In this document: positions 35,059-44,200 of the stretch, piece after piece
Layout of the letters: each line of letters opens with the position of its first letter
Position numbering within the stretch: the first letter of the stretch is position 1
Origin: Paraburkholderia sabiae
GTDB lineage: Bacteria; Pseudomonadota; Gammaproteobacteria; Burkholderiales; Burkholderiaceae
Length of the DNA stretch: 64,000 bases
Direction: 5' to 3'
Assembly: GCF_030412785.1 (NCBI RefSeq)
Contig: NZ_CP125295.1
Location: 3,534,001-3,598,000, forward strand
Notes under the pieces: model-generated
Told to the model about the DNA's origin: nothing
What the model saw: only the letters and a program-made list of their open reading frames with translations
Database searches by the model: none
Made by a program: the position numbers and the translations under genes

Positions 35059-36081
35059 ATGACCAACCTCGTCAGGCGCTCGCTCCTGCGCGCGGCAGCG
35101 GCAGCACCCGTCGCCGGCGCACTCGGCTTTCCCGCCATCGTCCGTGCCGCTGCGCCGCAATACACGTTCAAGTACGGCAACAACCTGCCGCTCACGCACC
35201 CGCTCAACGTCCGCGCGAAAGAAGCCGCGGATCAGGTGAAGGAGCAGTCGAAAGGCCGGATGGAAATCCGCATCTTCCCGAACAACCAGCTTGGCGGCGA
35301 TACCGACATGCTCGCGCAGGTGCGCAGCGGCGGCATCGAAATGTTCACGCCGTCGGCGCTCGTCGTGTCGACGCTCGCGCCCGTCGCTGCGATCAACGCA
35401 ATCGGCTTCGCGTTCAGCGACTACTCGCAGGTGTGGAGCGCGATGGACGGCAAGCTCGGCGCATATGTGCGCGCCGCGATGTCGAAAGCAGGCCTCGAAT
35501 CATTCGAAAAGATGTGGGACAACGGCTTTCGCGAGACCACGTCGAGCACGCGCGCCATCGCCAACGCATCGGACATGCACGGTTTGAAGATTCGCGTGCC
35601 TGTCAGCCCGTTGAGCATCGACATGTTCAAGGGACTCGGCGCCGCGCCGACGAGCCTGCAATTCAGCGAAGTCTATTCGTCGCTGCAGACGCATATCGTC
35701 GATGCGCAGGAAAACCCGCTGCCCATCGTGCAGGTGGCGAAGCTCTATGAAGTGCAGAAGTATTGCTCGCTAACGAATCACATCTGGGACGGCTTCTGGT
35801 TCGTGCTGAACCAGCGCGCGTGGCAGAAGCTGCCGAAAGACCTGCAAGGCATCACCGCCGATGCGTTCAACCAGGCCGCGCTGCGTCAGCGCGACGACGT
35901 GCACAAGCTCAACGATGCCGCCGTCGCCGATCTGCAAACGAAGGGCCTGACGATCAACCGTCCGTCGCCCGACACGTTCCGCTCGGCATTGCGGCAAGCG
36001 AACTTCTATGCCGACTGGAAGAATCGCTTCGGCAACGAAGCGTGGTCGCTGCTGGAAGGCTATACGGGCAAGCTCGCGTGA
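35059..36081 (+). CDS. TRAP transporter substrate-binding protein (DctP family)
   Basis: Periplasmic receptor of a TRAP importer, 340 aa. The N-terminus MTNLVRRSLLRAAAAAP with a long hydrophobic run to IVRAAA is a signal peptide, possibly Tat-like. Family features are YGNNLPLTHPLNVRAKEAAD, RIFPNNQLGGDTDMLAQV, and LKIRVPVSPLSIDMFKGLGAAPTSL split as LKIRVPVSPLS and FKGLGAAPT; the Arg in KIRVP binds the substrate carboxylate. ATG 35059 is preceded by AAGGAGA. It implies an acidic substrate (sugar acid or dicarboxylate). First gene of the operon that ends with the DUF1537 kinase. Confidence 0.92.
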   Translation: MTNLVRRSLLRAAAAAPVAGALGFPAIVRAAAPQYTFKYGNNLPLTHPLNVRAKEAADQVKEQSKGRMEIRIFPNNQLGGDTDMLAQVRSGGIEMFTPSALVVSTLAPVAAINAIGFAFSDYSQVWSAMDGKLGAYVRAAMSKAGLESFEKMWDNGFRETTSSTRAIANASDMHGLKIRVPVSPLSIDMFKGLGAAPTSLQFSEVYSSLQTHIVDAQENPLPIVQVAKLYEVQKYCSLTNHIWDGFWFVLNQRAWQKLPKDLQGITADAFNQAALRQRDDVHKLNDAAVADLQTKGLTINRPSPDTFRSALRQANFYADWKNRFGNEAWSLLEGYTGKLA

Positions 36082-36125
36082 TTCATCGCGACGCATCGCG
36101 CGCTTCGTTGACGGGAGAAACCGAC

Positions 36126-38024
36126 ATGACGGATCAGGCACTGCCGCACTCAGCTATTGCCGACGCAGCGGCTGCTTCGCAGTTCGCCGCGAGCGGCCCG
36201 AAGCGCTGGCTGCGGCGCTTCGATCGCGCGTTGATCGCGCTCGTCGAAGGCGCGTGCGCGCTGCTGCTTGCCGTCGAAATCGTCGTGTTGCTGGCGGGCG
36301 TCGTGTGCCGCTATGCGCTGCATCAGCCGCTCGTGTGGTCGGACGAACTGGCGGGCATTCTGTTCCTCTGGCTGTCGATGCTCGGCGCGGTGCTCGCATT
36401 GCGGCGCGGCGAACACATGCGGATGACGGCCTTCGTCAGCCGTTTGTCGCCGCAGCGGCGCGCGCTCGTCGATACGCTTGCCATCGTTTTATCGATCGCG
36501 CTGCTCACGCTCGTACTGTGGCCCGCCTACGATTTCGCCGCAGCGGAAGCCGTGATTCTCACGCCCGCCTTGCAGATCAGCGACGCATGGCGCGCGTCCG
36601 CGCTGCCCGTCGGCGCGGCGTTGATGCTGCTCGTCGGGCTGATCCGGCTCGCGCAGGTCAGCCGCTTGCGTGACATGCTCGCGGCGCTCGCGTTCGTCGT
36701 CATCGTCGCGGGCGTCGTTGCGTGGGCCGCGCCCGCGCTGCCCGATCTCGGCAAGGCGAACCTGCTGATCTTCTTCGTCGGCGTCGTCGCGATCGGCATT
36801 TTTTCCGGCGTGCCGATCTGCTTTTCGTTTGCGCTCGCGACGTTCGGTTATCTGAGCCTCACCACCGATACGCCGCTCGAAGTGATCGTCGGACGCATGG
36901 ACGAAGGCATGTCGCATCTCGTGCTGCTTGCCGTGCCGCTATTCGTGTTCCTCGGCCTGATGATCGAGATGACGGGCATGGCGCGCGCGATGATCCAGTT
37001 TCTCGCGAGTCTCGTCGGTCACGTGCGCGGTGGTCTCTCGTACGTGCTGATCGGCACGATGTATCTGGTGTCGGGCATCTCGGGCTCGAAGGTCGCAGAC
37101 ATGGCCGCGATCGCGCCTGTGCTGTTCCCCGAAATGAAACGGCGCGGCGCCGACGAAGGTGATCTCGTTGCGTTGCTCTCCACAGCGGGCGCGCAAACCG
37201 AAACCGTGCCGCCGAGCATCGTGCTCATCACCATCGGTTCCGTCACGGGCCTGTCGATTTCCGCGCTCTTCACGGCGGGCATGTTGCCCGCGCTGGTGCT
37301 CGCGGTGATGCTGTGCTTCGTCGTGTGGCTGCGCTATCGGAAAGAAGACTTGAGCCATGCGCAGCGTTTCAATCGACGCGAGATCGGCCGCATGTTCATT
37401 GTCGCGTTGCCTGCGCTCGCACTGCCGTTCGTGATTCGCGGCGCAGTCGTCGAAGGCGTCGCGACGGCCACCGAAGTCTCGACGATCGGCATTGCATATT
37501 CGGTGCTGATCGGCCTGTTCGTCTACCGGCGCTTCGAGTGGTCCCGTTTGCCGCGCATGCTCGTCGATGCCGCGACGCTGTCGGGCGCGATCATTTTCAT
37601 CATCGGCTGCGCGACGGCGATGGCGTGGGCGCTCACGCAATCGGGCTTTTCGCAGGACCTCGCCGCGTTGATGACGTCGTTGCCGGGCGGCTCGTGGGCC
37701 TTTCTTGCGCTGTCGATCGTCGTGTTCATCGTGCTCGGCAGCGTGCTCGAAGGCATTCCCGCCATTGTGCTGTTCGGCCCGCTGCTGTTCCCCATCGCGC
37801 GCGCCGCCGGCGTCAACGAAGTGCACTACGCGATCGTCGTGATTCTTTCGATGGGCGTGGGCCTCTTCTCGCCGCCGTTCGGCGTCGGCTACTACTCGGC
37901 ATGCGCGGTGAGCCGCATCAATCCCGACGCGGGCATGCGGCCGATCATCGGCTACATGAGCGCACTCGTGCTCGGGCTGATTCTCGTCGCGTTCGTTCCG
38001 TGGATATCGACCGGTTTCCTCTAG
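36126..38024 (+). CDS. TRAP transporter fused DctQ-DctM permease
   Basis: A 632-aa membrane protein joining both TRAP membrane subunits. The N-terminal about 190 residues are DctQ-like (VLLAGVVCRYALHQPLVWSDEL, then LRRGEHMRM). From about residue 205 the DctM subunit follows, with LAVPLFVFLGLMIEMTGMA, LVSGISGSKVADMAAIAPVL and MGVGLFSPPFGVGYYSACAV. Sodium-driven uptake of the acid bound by the upstream receptor is expected. It starts at ATG 36126 with GGGAG upstream, 44 bp after the DctP stop. Confidence 0.92.
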   Translation: MTDQALPHSAIADAAAASQFAASGPKRWLRRFDRALIALVEGACALLLAVEIVVLLAGVVCRYALHQPLVWSDELAGILFLWLSMLGAVLALRRGEHMRMTAFVSRLSPQRRALVDTLAIVLSIALLTLVLWPAYDFAAAEAVILTPALQISDAWRASALPVGAALMLLVGLIRLAQVSRLRDMLAALAFVVIVAGVVAWAAPALPDLGKANLLIFFVGVVAIGIFSGVPICFSFALATFGYLSLTTDTPLEVIVGRMDEGMSHLVLLAVPLFVFLGLMIEMTGMARAMIQFLASLVGHVRGGLSYVLIGTMYLVSGISGSKVADMAAIAPVLFPEMKRRGADEGDLVALLSTAGAQTETVPPSIVLITIGSVTGLSISALFTAGMLPALVLAVMLCFVVWLRYRKEDLSHAQRFNRREIGRMFIVALPALALPFVIRGAVVEGVATATEVSTIGIAYSVLIGLFVYRRFEWSRLPRMLVDAATLSGAIIFIIGCATAMAWALTQSGFSQDLAALMTSLPGGSWAFLALSIVVFIVLGSVLEGIPAIVLFGPLLFPIARAAGVNEVHYAIVVILSMGVGLFSPPFGVGYYSACAVSRINPDAGMRPIIGYMSALVLGLILVAFVPWISTGFL

Positions 38025-38093
38025 GCGCCACGTCGTTTCTATTTGCCTTTACGCAGTTCTTCACGATCCCTTCTTCGTATTGGGAGTGTCTTC

Positions 38094-38633
38094 ATGAGTC
38101 GTTTTTTTGGCGAGATTCGCCAGGCCGGTTACGTCGTGCGCGATATCGAAGCGGCGATGGATCACTGGAGCCGCGTGCTCGGCGTCGGTCCGTGGTTCTA
38201 TAACGAGCGCGTTCCCATCGAGGATTATCGGTACCACGGCGAACACTACGAGGTACACAACTCGGTTGCACTCGCGAATTCGGGCGACCTGCAAGTCGAG
38301 CTGATCCAGACACGCAACGACGCACCGTCGATGTACCGCGACTTTCTTGCCGCGGGCCACACGGGTTTGCAGCACAACGCGTACTGGACCACTTCCTTCG
38401 ATGCCGATCTCGAACGTCTGCAGCAACAGGGCTTCAAGGTCGCGATGAGCGGCAACGTCGGCAAGAACGGGCGCTTTGTGTACTTCGACACGGAGCAGCA
38501 CCCGGGCACCGTGATCGAACTGTCGGAAGTCGCGGGGCCGAAAGGCAAGCTGTTCGACATGATCCGCGCGGCGTCGCTGAACTGGGACGGACGCGATGCC
38601 GTGCGCCCGTTTCCCGATCTGAACACGCTATGA
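38094..38633 (+). CDS. VOC-family enzyme in the TRAP/RuBisCO-like operon
   Basis: A 179-aa vicinal-oxygen-chelate protein. It begins FFGEIRQAGYVVRDIEAAMDHW, has EVHNSVALANSGDLQVELIQ and HTGLQHNAYWTTSFDADLERL, and ends the metal site with HPGTVIELSE. This glyoxalase-like pattern resembles VOC proteins acting on sugar-acid or polyketide-type carbonyl compounds. It overlaps the RuBisCO-like gene by ATGA, so it is part of the same pathway. It is not among the standard apiose enzymes that I recall, so it may be an isomerase, epimerase or decarboxylase replacing one of them. Confidence 0.85.
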   Translation: MSRFFGEIRQAGYVVRDIEAAMDHWSRVLGVGPWFYNERVPIEDYRYHGEHYEVHNSVALANSGDLQVELIQTRNDAPSMYRDFLAAGHTGLQHNAYWTTSFDADLERLQQQGFKVAMSGNVGKNGRFVYFDTEQHPGTVIELSEVAGPKGKLFDMIRAASLNWDGRDAVRPFPDLNTL

Positions 38634-39907
38634 ACGCACGCGACGACAGCATCGAAGCCGACTACCTGATCGAGACGCCGCTCGATCTCGCGAAGGTCGC
38701 CGACACGATGGCAGGCGAACAGTCGAGCGGCACCTTCGTGCGCGTCGCCAACGAAAGCGACGAACTGCGAGCGCGTAGCCGCGCGAACGTGCTGCGCATC
38801 GAGGAACTCGAACCCGCGCCGCACGCGTCGCTGCCTAGCGCGTGGCTGATGCGCCAACGCATCGACGGGCCGTTCAGACGCGCGCGCGTCACGCTGTCGT
38901 TTCCCATCGCGAACATCGGCGCGAATCTGCCGACGCTCGCTGCGACCGTCGCGGGCAATCTGTACGACCTCGGCGAAGTGACAGGCATGCGCCTCCTGTC
39001 CATGCGTGTGCCGCGCGCATATCGCGAGCGCTTCGACATGCCCGTGCATGGCGTAGCGGGCACGCGTCGTCTGACGGGCGTGCAAAACGGGCCGATGGTC
39101 GGCACGATCATCAAGCCGAACGTCGGGCTTTCCGCCGAAGAAACCGCGCAGCTCGTCAAGACGCTGTGTGAAGCGGGCATCGATTTCATCAAGGACGACG
39201 AGGTCTGCGCGAATCCGCTGCACGCGCCTTTGGACCAGCGCGTGCGCGCCGTGATGCGCGAAGTGCGCGCGTTTCGCGAGCGCACCGGCAAGCGCGTGAT
39301 GGTCGCGTTCAACATCACCGATGACGTGGACGCGATGCGCCGTCACGCGGAACTCGTCGAACGCGAAGAAGGCGATTGCGTGATGGCGAGCATCAACTGG
39401 TGCGGCTTCTCGGCGATCCAGGCGTTGCGCCGTTCGACACCGCTCGTGCTGCACGCGCATCGCAATGGCTACGGCATGATGTCGCGCGACGCTGCGCTCG
39501 GCATCGGCTTTCAGGCATATCAGACACTGTGGCGGCTCGCGGGCGTCGATCATATGCACGTGCATGGGCTCGCGGGCAAGTTTGCACAAAGCGATGCCGA
39601 AGTGAGCGAGTCCGCGCGCGATTGCTCGACGCCGCTCGCCGAAGGTCTCGACGACCGCGTGCTGCCCGCATTCTCGTCGGGGCAATGGGCAGGCACGGTC
39701 CCCGCCACGTTCGACGCGATCGGCTCCACAGATCTGCTCTTTATGTCGGGCGGCGGCGTGCTCGCGCATCCCGACGGACCGGCCGCAGGCGTGCGCAGCG
39801 TGCGGCAGGCGTGGGACGCCGCGCAATCGCGCACGCCGCTGCACGAACATGCAAAGCACGCGCCCGAATTGCGCGCCGCGCTCGCGTTCTTCGGTGAACG
39901 CACATGA
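38630..39907 (+). CDS. RuBisCO-like protein (form IV), probable sugar-acid phosphate enzyme
   Basis: A 425-aa RuBisCO large-chain family protein. Key positions are kept: Lys162 in TIIKPN (RuBisCO Lys175), Lys188-Asp189-Asp190-Glu191 in DFIKDDE (carbamylated Lys201 and metal ligands Asp203/Glu204), His277-Arg278 in HAHR, loop-6 Lys317 in LAGKFAQ (Lys334), and the phosphate-binding SGGGVLAHPDG. It is short of true RuBisCO length (about 470), and the N-terminal TxxDT/TGTW-type motif is not apparent. Gene order with a DUF1537 kinase matches the OiaK plus OiaT/OiaX pairs of apiose/isoapionate catabolism, where RuBisCO-like proteins act on 3-oxo-isoapionate 4-phosphate. The exact reaction (decarboxylation or transcarboxylation/hydrolysis) cannot be decided from sequence. 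Confidence 0.87.
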   Translation: MNARDDSIEADYLIETPLDLAKVADTMAGEQSSGTFVRVANESDELRARSRANVLRIEELEPAPHASLPSAWLMRQRIDGPFRRARVTLSFPIANIGANLPTLAATVAGNLYDLGEVTGMRLLSMRVPRAYRERFDMPVHGVAGTRRLTGVQNGPMVGTIIKPNVGLSAEETAQLVKTLCEAGIDFIKDDEVCANPLHAPLDQRVRAVMREVRAFRERTGKRVMVAFNITDDVDAMRRHAELVEREEGDCVMASINWCGFSAIQALRRSTPLVLHAHRNGYGMMSRDAALGIGFQAYQTLWRLAGVDHMHVHGLAGKFAQSDAEVSESARDCSTPLAEGLDDRVLPAFSSGQWAGTVPATFDAIGSTDLLFMSGGGVLAHPDGPAAGVRSVRQAWDAAQSRTPLHEHAKHAPELRAALAFFGERT

Positions 39908-41223
39908 GCGCAACCGGCACCGTGCCGTACGGCTTCTATGGCGACGATTTCACGGGCGCAACCGATACGCTCGCGCATCTTTCCCGCGCGGGCCTCAGGA
40001 CGCTGCTGTTTCTCGCGCCGCCAGGCCGCGCGCGGCTCGATAGCGTCGGACCGCTCGACGCAATCGGCATTGCGGGCGCGGCGCGCGCGATGCCGCCGTC
40101 CGCGATGGCAGACGAACTCGCGCGCGCGGGCACCTGCCTCGCGTCGCTCGGTGTGCGCGTGATGCACTACAAGGTGTGTTCGACATTCGACAGCGCGCCC
40201 GAGGTCGGCAACATCGCGACGGCCATCGCCACGCTGCGCCGCGTGTTCACGAATCCGTTCGTGCCTATCGTCGGCGGGCAGCCTGAGTTGCTGCGTTACT
40301 GCGTGTTCGGTCAGCTGTTCGCGGCGGCGGGCAGCGACACGCGCGCGATTCATCGGATCGACCGTCATCCGACGATGAGCCGTCATCCCGTCACGCCGAT
40401 GAACGAAGCCGATCTGCGGCTGCATCTGGAACAGCAGGGTTTGCGCGATACTGCATCGATCGATTGGCGAGCGTATGCGTTGCCGTTCGAGAAACTCGAC
40501 GCGATGGTCGACGCGAAAATCGCGCTGCGCTCATCCGCGATTCTCTTCGACGTGTTGCGCGACGACGACCTGCGCACGCTCGGCAAGCTCATCGAAACAC
40601 GTTCGCGCCGCGCGCCGTTGCTGGCTGTAGGCGCGAGCAGCGTCGCGCAGGCCTGGTGTGCCGCCGATGCTGCGCTCGCGCAGCGCGAGCCTCACGAAAC
40701 CCCGCCATTAGGCCGCGCGCAAGGGCCCGTGTTCGTGCTCGCGGGCAGCCTCTCGCCGACGACGGCCGCGCAGATCGAAGCCACGCATTCGTACTGGAAG
40801 ATCGAACTCGATCCGCTCGCATCGAACGACGGTACGCCGCGTTTCAATGCGGCGCCCATCGTCGACATGTTGCGCGAGGGGCGCAACGTGCTGGCATTCA
40901 CGCGACGCCCGGCAACGTCGGCGAATGGCGAGCAGCAACAGGAAGCGAGCCGCGCACGAACGGCGGAAGCGTGCGCGACACTGTTGAGCGACGTGGTGCG
41001 CGCGGCGAGGCCGCGGCGCATCGGCATTGCGGGCGGCGACACGTCGAGCCACGCGGTGCAGGCGCTCGACGCGTGGGGACTGTCCTATCGCGCGCCGCTG
41101 ACGACGGGCGCCACCGTCTGCCGCCTGCACGCCGACGAGCGTTGGCTCGACGGCACGGAGATCATGTTCAAGGGCGGACAGATGGGCGAGATCGACGTCC
41201 TCGAACGGTTGATTACGGGCTGA
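39904..41223 (+). CDS. DUF1537-family sugar-acid kinase (OiaK/OtnK-like)
   Basis: ATP-dependent kinase of 439 aa with both family domains. The N-terminal substrate domain has GFYGDDFTGATDTLAHL and HYKVCSTFDSAPEVGNI, and the C-terminal nucleotide domain has IGIAGGDTSSHAVQALDAWG and FKGGQMGEIDVL. Known relatives phosphorylate threonate, erythronate, 2-oxo-tetronates and 3-oxo-isoapionate. Overlap with the RuBisCO-like gene by ATGA strongly suggests that its product is the phosphate ester used by that enzyme, which favours a 3-oxo-isoapionate-like substrate over a simple tetronate. Confidence 0.88.
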   Translation: MSATGTVPYGFYGDDFTGATDTLAHLSRAGLRTLLFLAPPGRARLDSVGPLDAIGIAGAARAMPPSAMADELARAGTCLASLGVRVMHYKVCSTFDSAPEVGNIATAIATLRRVFTNPFVPIVGGQPELLRYCVFGQLFAAAGSDTRAIHRIDRHPTMSRHPVTPMNEADLRLHLEQQGLRDTASIDWRAYALPFEKLDAMVDAKIALRSSAILFDVLRDDDLRTLGKLIETRSRRAPLLAVGASSVAQAWCAADAALAQREPHETPPLGRAQGPVFVLAGSLSPTTAAQIEATHSYWKIELDPLASNDGTPRFNAAPIVDMLREGRNVLAFTRRPATSANGEQQQEASRARTAEACATLLSDVVRAARPRRIGIAGGDTSSHAVQALDAWGLSYRAPLTTGATVCRLHADERWLDGTEIMFKGGQMGEIDVLERLITG

Positions 41224-41238
41224 AACGCGCTGCGGGCG

Positions 41239-44200
41239 TCAGCCCTCCGACTTCGACATCACAGCCGTCGCCGGATCGTACGAATAGCCCTTCTGTGCGA
41301 GTTGCTGCGCCATCGTCGCGCCGATCAGCTTCTTCTGCGCCTCGCGGAACACCAGTTCGTGATCAGGCTTGAGCCGCTCGAGTTCGAACGACAGCCTGCG
41401 CAACAGCGCGACTTCGCCCGTGCTGCGCGCATCGATGAAGAGGATCTTTTCGTTCGCCTGCTCGAGCCGCTGCTTGATGTCCTTCGCGTACGTCACCCAC
41501 TGATCGGCGTTCGCGCGGAGATCGTTGTAGGCCTTCGTGTGCGCCTTCGACTGCGCGGCAAGCTGGCGTTGCAAGGACGCGATCTCTTCCACGACGTCGA
41601 TACCACCTGACTGTTCGCCCGCTTGCGTGCCCGCTTGCGTACTTTTCGCGGCGGTCTGTTCGCGCGGCCGCTCAGCGAGAGTTTGCGAGAGTTCGGCGGC
41701 CCGCTGTTCCGCGGCATCGGCGCGTTCCTTCGCGGCGAACGCGTCTTGCGTCGCGCGAGCCAGTTCCGCGCTGGCCGCCGTTTGCGACTCGCTCATCGCG
41801 CTGATCTGCGCGCGTGCTTCGTCGAGTTCGCGCGCGACGCGCTGCAATTCGTCGAGTTGCGTCGACGCCTTGTCGTTGCGCGTGGCAGCCGCTTCGCGTT
41901 CGGAGGTGAGGCTCTGCTGAGATTGAGTTACCTGCCGTTCGGCGGCGTCCGCTCGTTCCTTCGCGGCAGTTGCATCGCCTTCGAGTCGCTTCAACTCGGC
42001 ACTCGCCGACGTCTGCGCTTGCGTCAGCGTGTCGATCTGCTTGCGCGCTTCGTCGAGTTCCTGTTTGACGCGTTGCAGTTCGTCGCGCTGGGCGCTTGCT
42101 TCCGTGCCGCGCGCCGATGCCGCGTCGCGTTCCGACGTCAGGCTCTGGTTCAATTGCGCGGTCTGCTGTTCGGCTGCGTCCGCCCTCTGCTTTGCCGCCG
42201 ATGCTTCCTGTTCAAGCCGCTGCAATTCGGCGTCCGCGGATGTCTGGGCGCTCGTCAACGCGTCGATCTTCGAACGCGCTTCGTCCAGTTCGCGCGTGAC
42301 GCGCTGCAATTCGGTGCTCTGCGCCGACGCATCTTGCGTCAGCCGCGCGAGTTCGGTATTGGCTGCGTTTTGTGAGTCGGATAGCGCGCTGTTTTGCTTG
42401 CGCACTTCTTCGAGTTGCGCCGATGCCTCGTCGTTACGCGCCATGGCCGCATCGCGCTCTGTTGCGAGCGTCTGCGTCAGCGTACTGATCTGATTGCGCG
42501 CTTCGTCGAGTTCGCCCGTGACGCGTTGCAGTTCGTTCGATTGCGCCGACGCTTCGGCACTACGCGCTGTCACAGCTTCGCGTTCGGCCGCGAGGTTTTG
42601 CTCCAGCTGAGCGATCTGCTGCTCGGCGGTTTCCGCGCGACTCTTCGCCGCCGATGCGTCTTGCGTCACGCTCGCGAGTTCCGCGTTCATCGCCGTTTGC
42701 GCAACGGTCAGCGTGCTGATCTGCTTGCCGGCGTCTTCGAGTTCGCGCGTGACGCGCTGCAATTCACTCGACTGGGCGCTGGCCTGAGCCGCCGCTTCAC
42801 GGCTGCGCGCCTCGGCAGCTTCGCGCTCGGCAGCGAGACTCTGCTCCAGTTGGGCGGCACGCTGTTCCGCCGTTTGCGCCCGTTCCGTCGCCGCCGTCAC
42901 GTCATGCTTGACGCGCGCGAGTTCGGCGCTCGCGGCCGTTTGCGACTCGGTCAGCGCGTTGATCTGCGTCCGCGCGGCTTCGAGTTCCTGCGTGGCGCGC
43001 TGCAAGTCGCTGGTACGCAACGCCGTGACTTCCCGTGCGGCAGCGAGGCTTTGTTCCAGCGCCGATACTTGTTCCCTTGCCGCCGATGCTTCCTCGGTCA
43101 GGCGCGTCACGTCGGCACTTGCCGCCGCATGCGCCGCCGTCAACGATTCGTTCTTCGCGCGAGCTTCGTCCAGTTCACGCGCGATGCGTTGCCGTTCGTC
43201 GCTTTGCGCCGCCGCCGCTTCGCGCTCCGCAGCAAGGCTTTGTTCCAGCTGCGTCGCACGCTGCTCGGCCGCATCGGCCCTTTCCTTCGCCGCCGATGCG
43301 TCTTGCGTCACGCGTGCCAGTTCGGCCGCTGCGGCCGTCTGCGCGTCCGTCAATCCGCTGATCTTCGAACGCGCTTCGTCCAGTTCGCGCGTAACACGCT
43401 GAAGCTCTTCGCTTTGCGCCGCCGTCGCTTCGCGCTCGACGGTCAAGCTCTGCTCCAGTTGCGTCGCGCGCTGCTCAGCGGCCTCGGCGCGATGCTTCGC
43501 CGCCGTCTGCGCGTCGGTAAGCATATTGAGCTGCGTTCGCGCGCCGTCGAGTTCCTGCGTCACGCGCTGCAGTTCGTCGCGTTGCGCAGCCGTCGCCTCG
43601 CGCTCGATCGTCAGGCTTTGTTCGAGTTGCGCAGCGCGCTGCGTTTCCGCATCCGCACGTTCGTTCGCAGCCGATGCCGCCTGCGTCGCCTGCTCAAGCT
43701 GGGCGGTCGCCAGCGTCTGCGCCTCCGTCAGCGTGCTCACCTGCGCGCGCGATTCATCGAGATCACGCCCGATGCGCTCCAGCTCCATACGCTGCTCAGC
43801 GACTTCGGCGGCATGCTCCAGGGCTGCGTCACGCTCGGTCGCGAGGGCGTTGCGGGTGTCGCTCAGGTCGGTCTCGACGGTGGCGAGGCGCGCGGCGCTC
43901 TCGTTCGCCTGAGCCGTTGCGGCGTCGGCGCGCGCCACGGCCGCGCTGGCTTCCTGCGACAGGCGTTCCGCTTCTTCCGATTTCGCCTGGCAAGCTTCGT
44001 CGAGCGTCGCGACCTGCCGACGCGCGTCGTCGCGCTCCCGGCTGATCCGCGAAATCTCTTCGTTCTTGCTCGAAACGGTTGCGGCGAGCCACTCGTTTGC
44101 CCGGTGCTGGTCTTCGAGCGATGTCTGGATCGCCGCCAGTCTCGCTTCGCCCGACGATGCACGCTGGGTCAGATCCTCGATGCTCGCCTCGGCCGCCTCA

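Noticed and set aside
38630..39907. A true CO2-fixing RuBisCO
   Set aside because: The protein is 425 residues, lacks a small subunit gene and phosphoribulokinase nearby, and is locked in an operon with a DUF1537 kinase and TRAP transporter. It is a RuBisCO-like protein.
41400..43900. Repeated DNA that might suggest a CRISPR array or satellite
   Set aside because: The periodicity is the coding sequence of the coiled-coil repeats in the KfrA-like gene, with imperfect units of about 200 bp and an intact reading frame. No short identical repeats with unique spacers occur.
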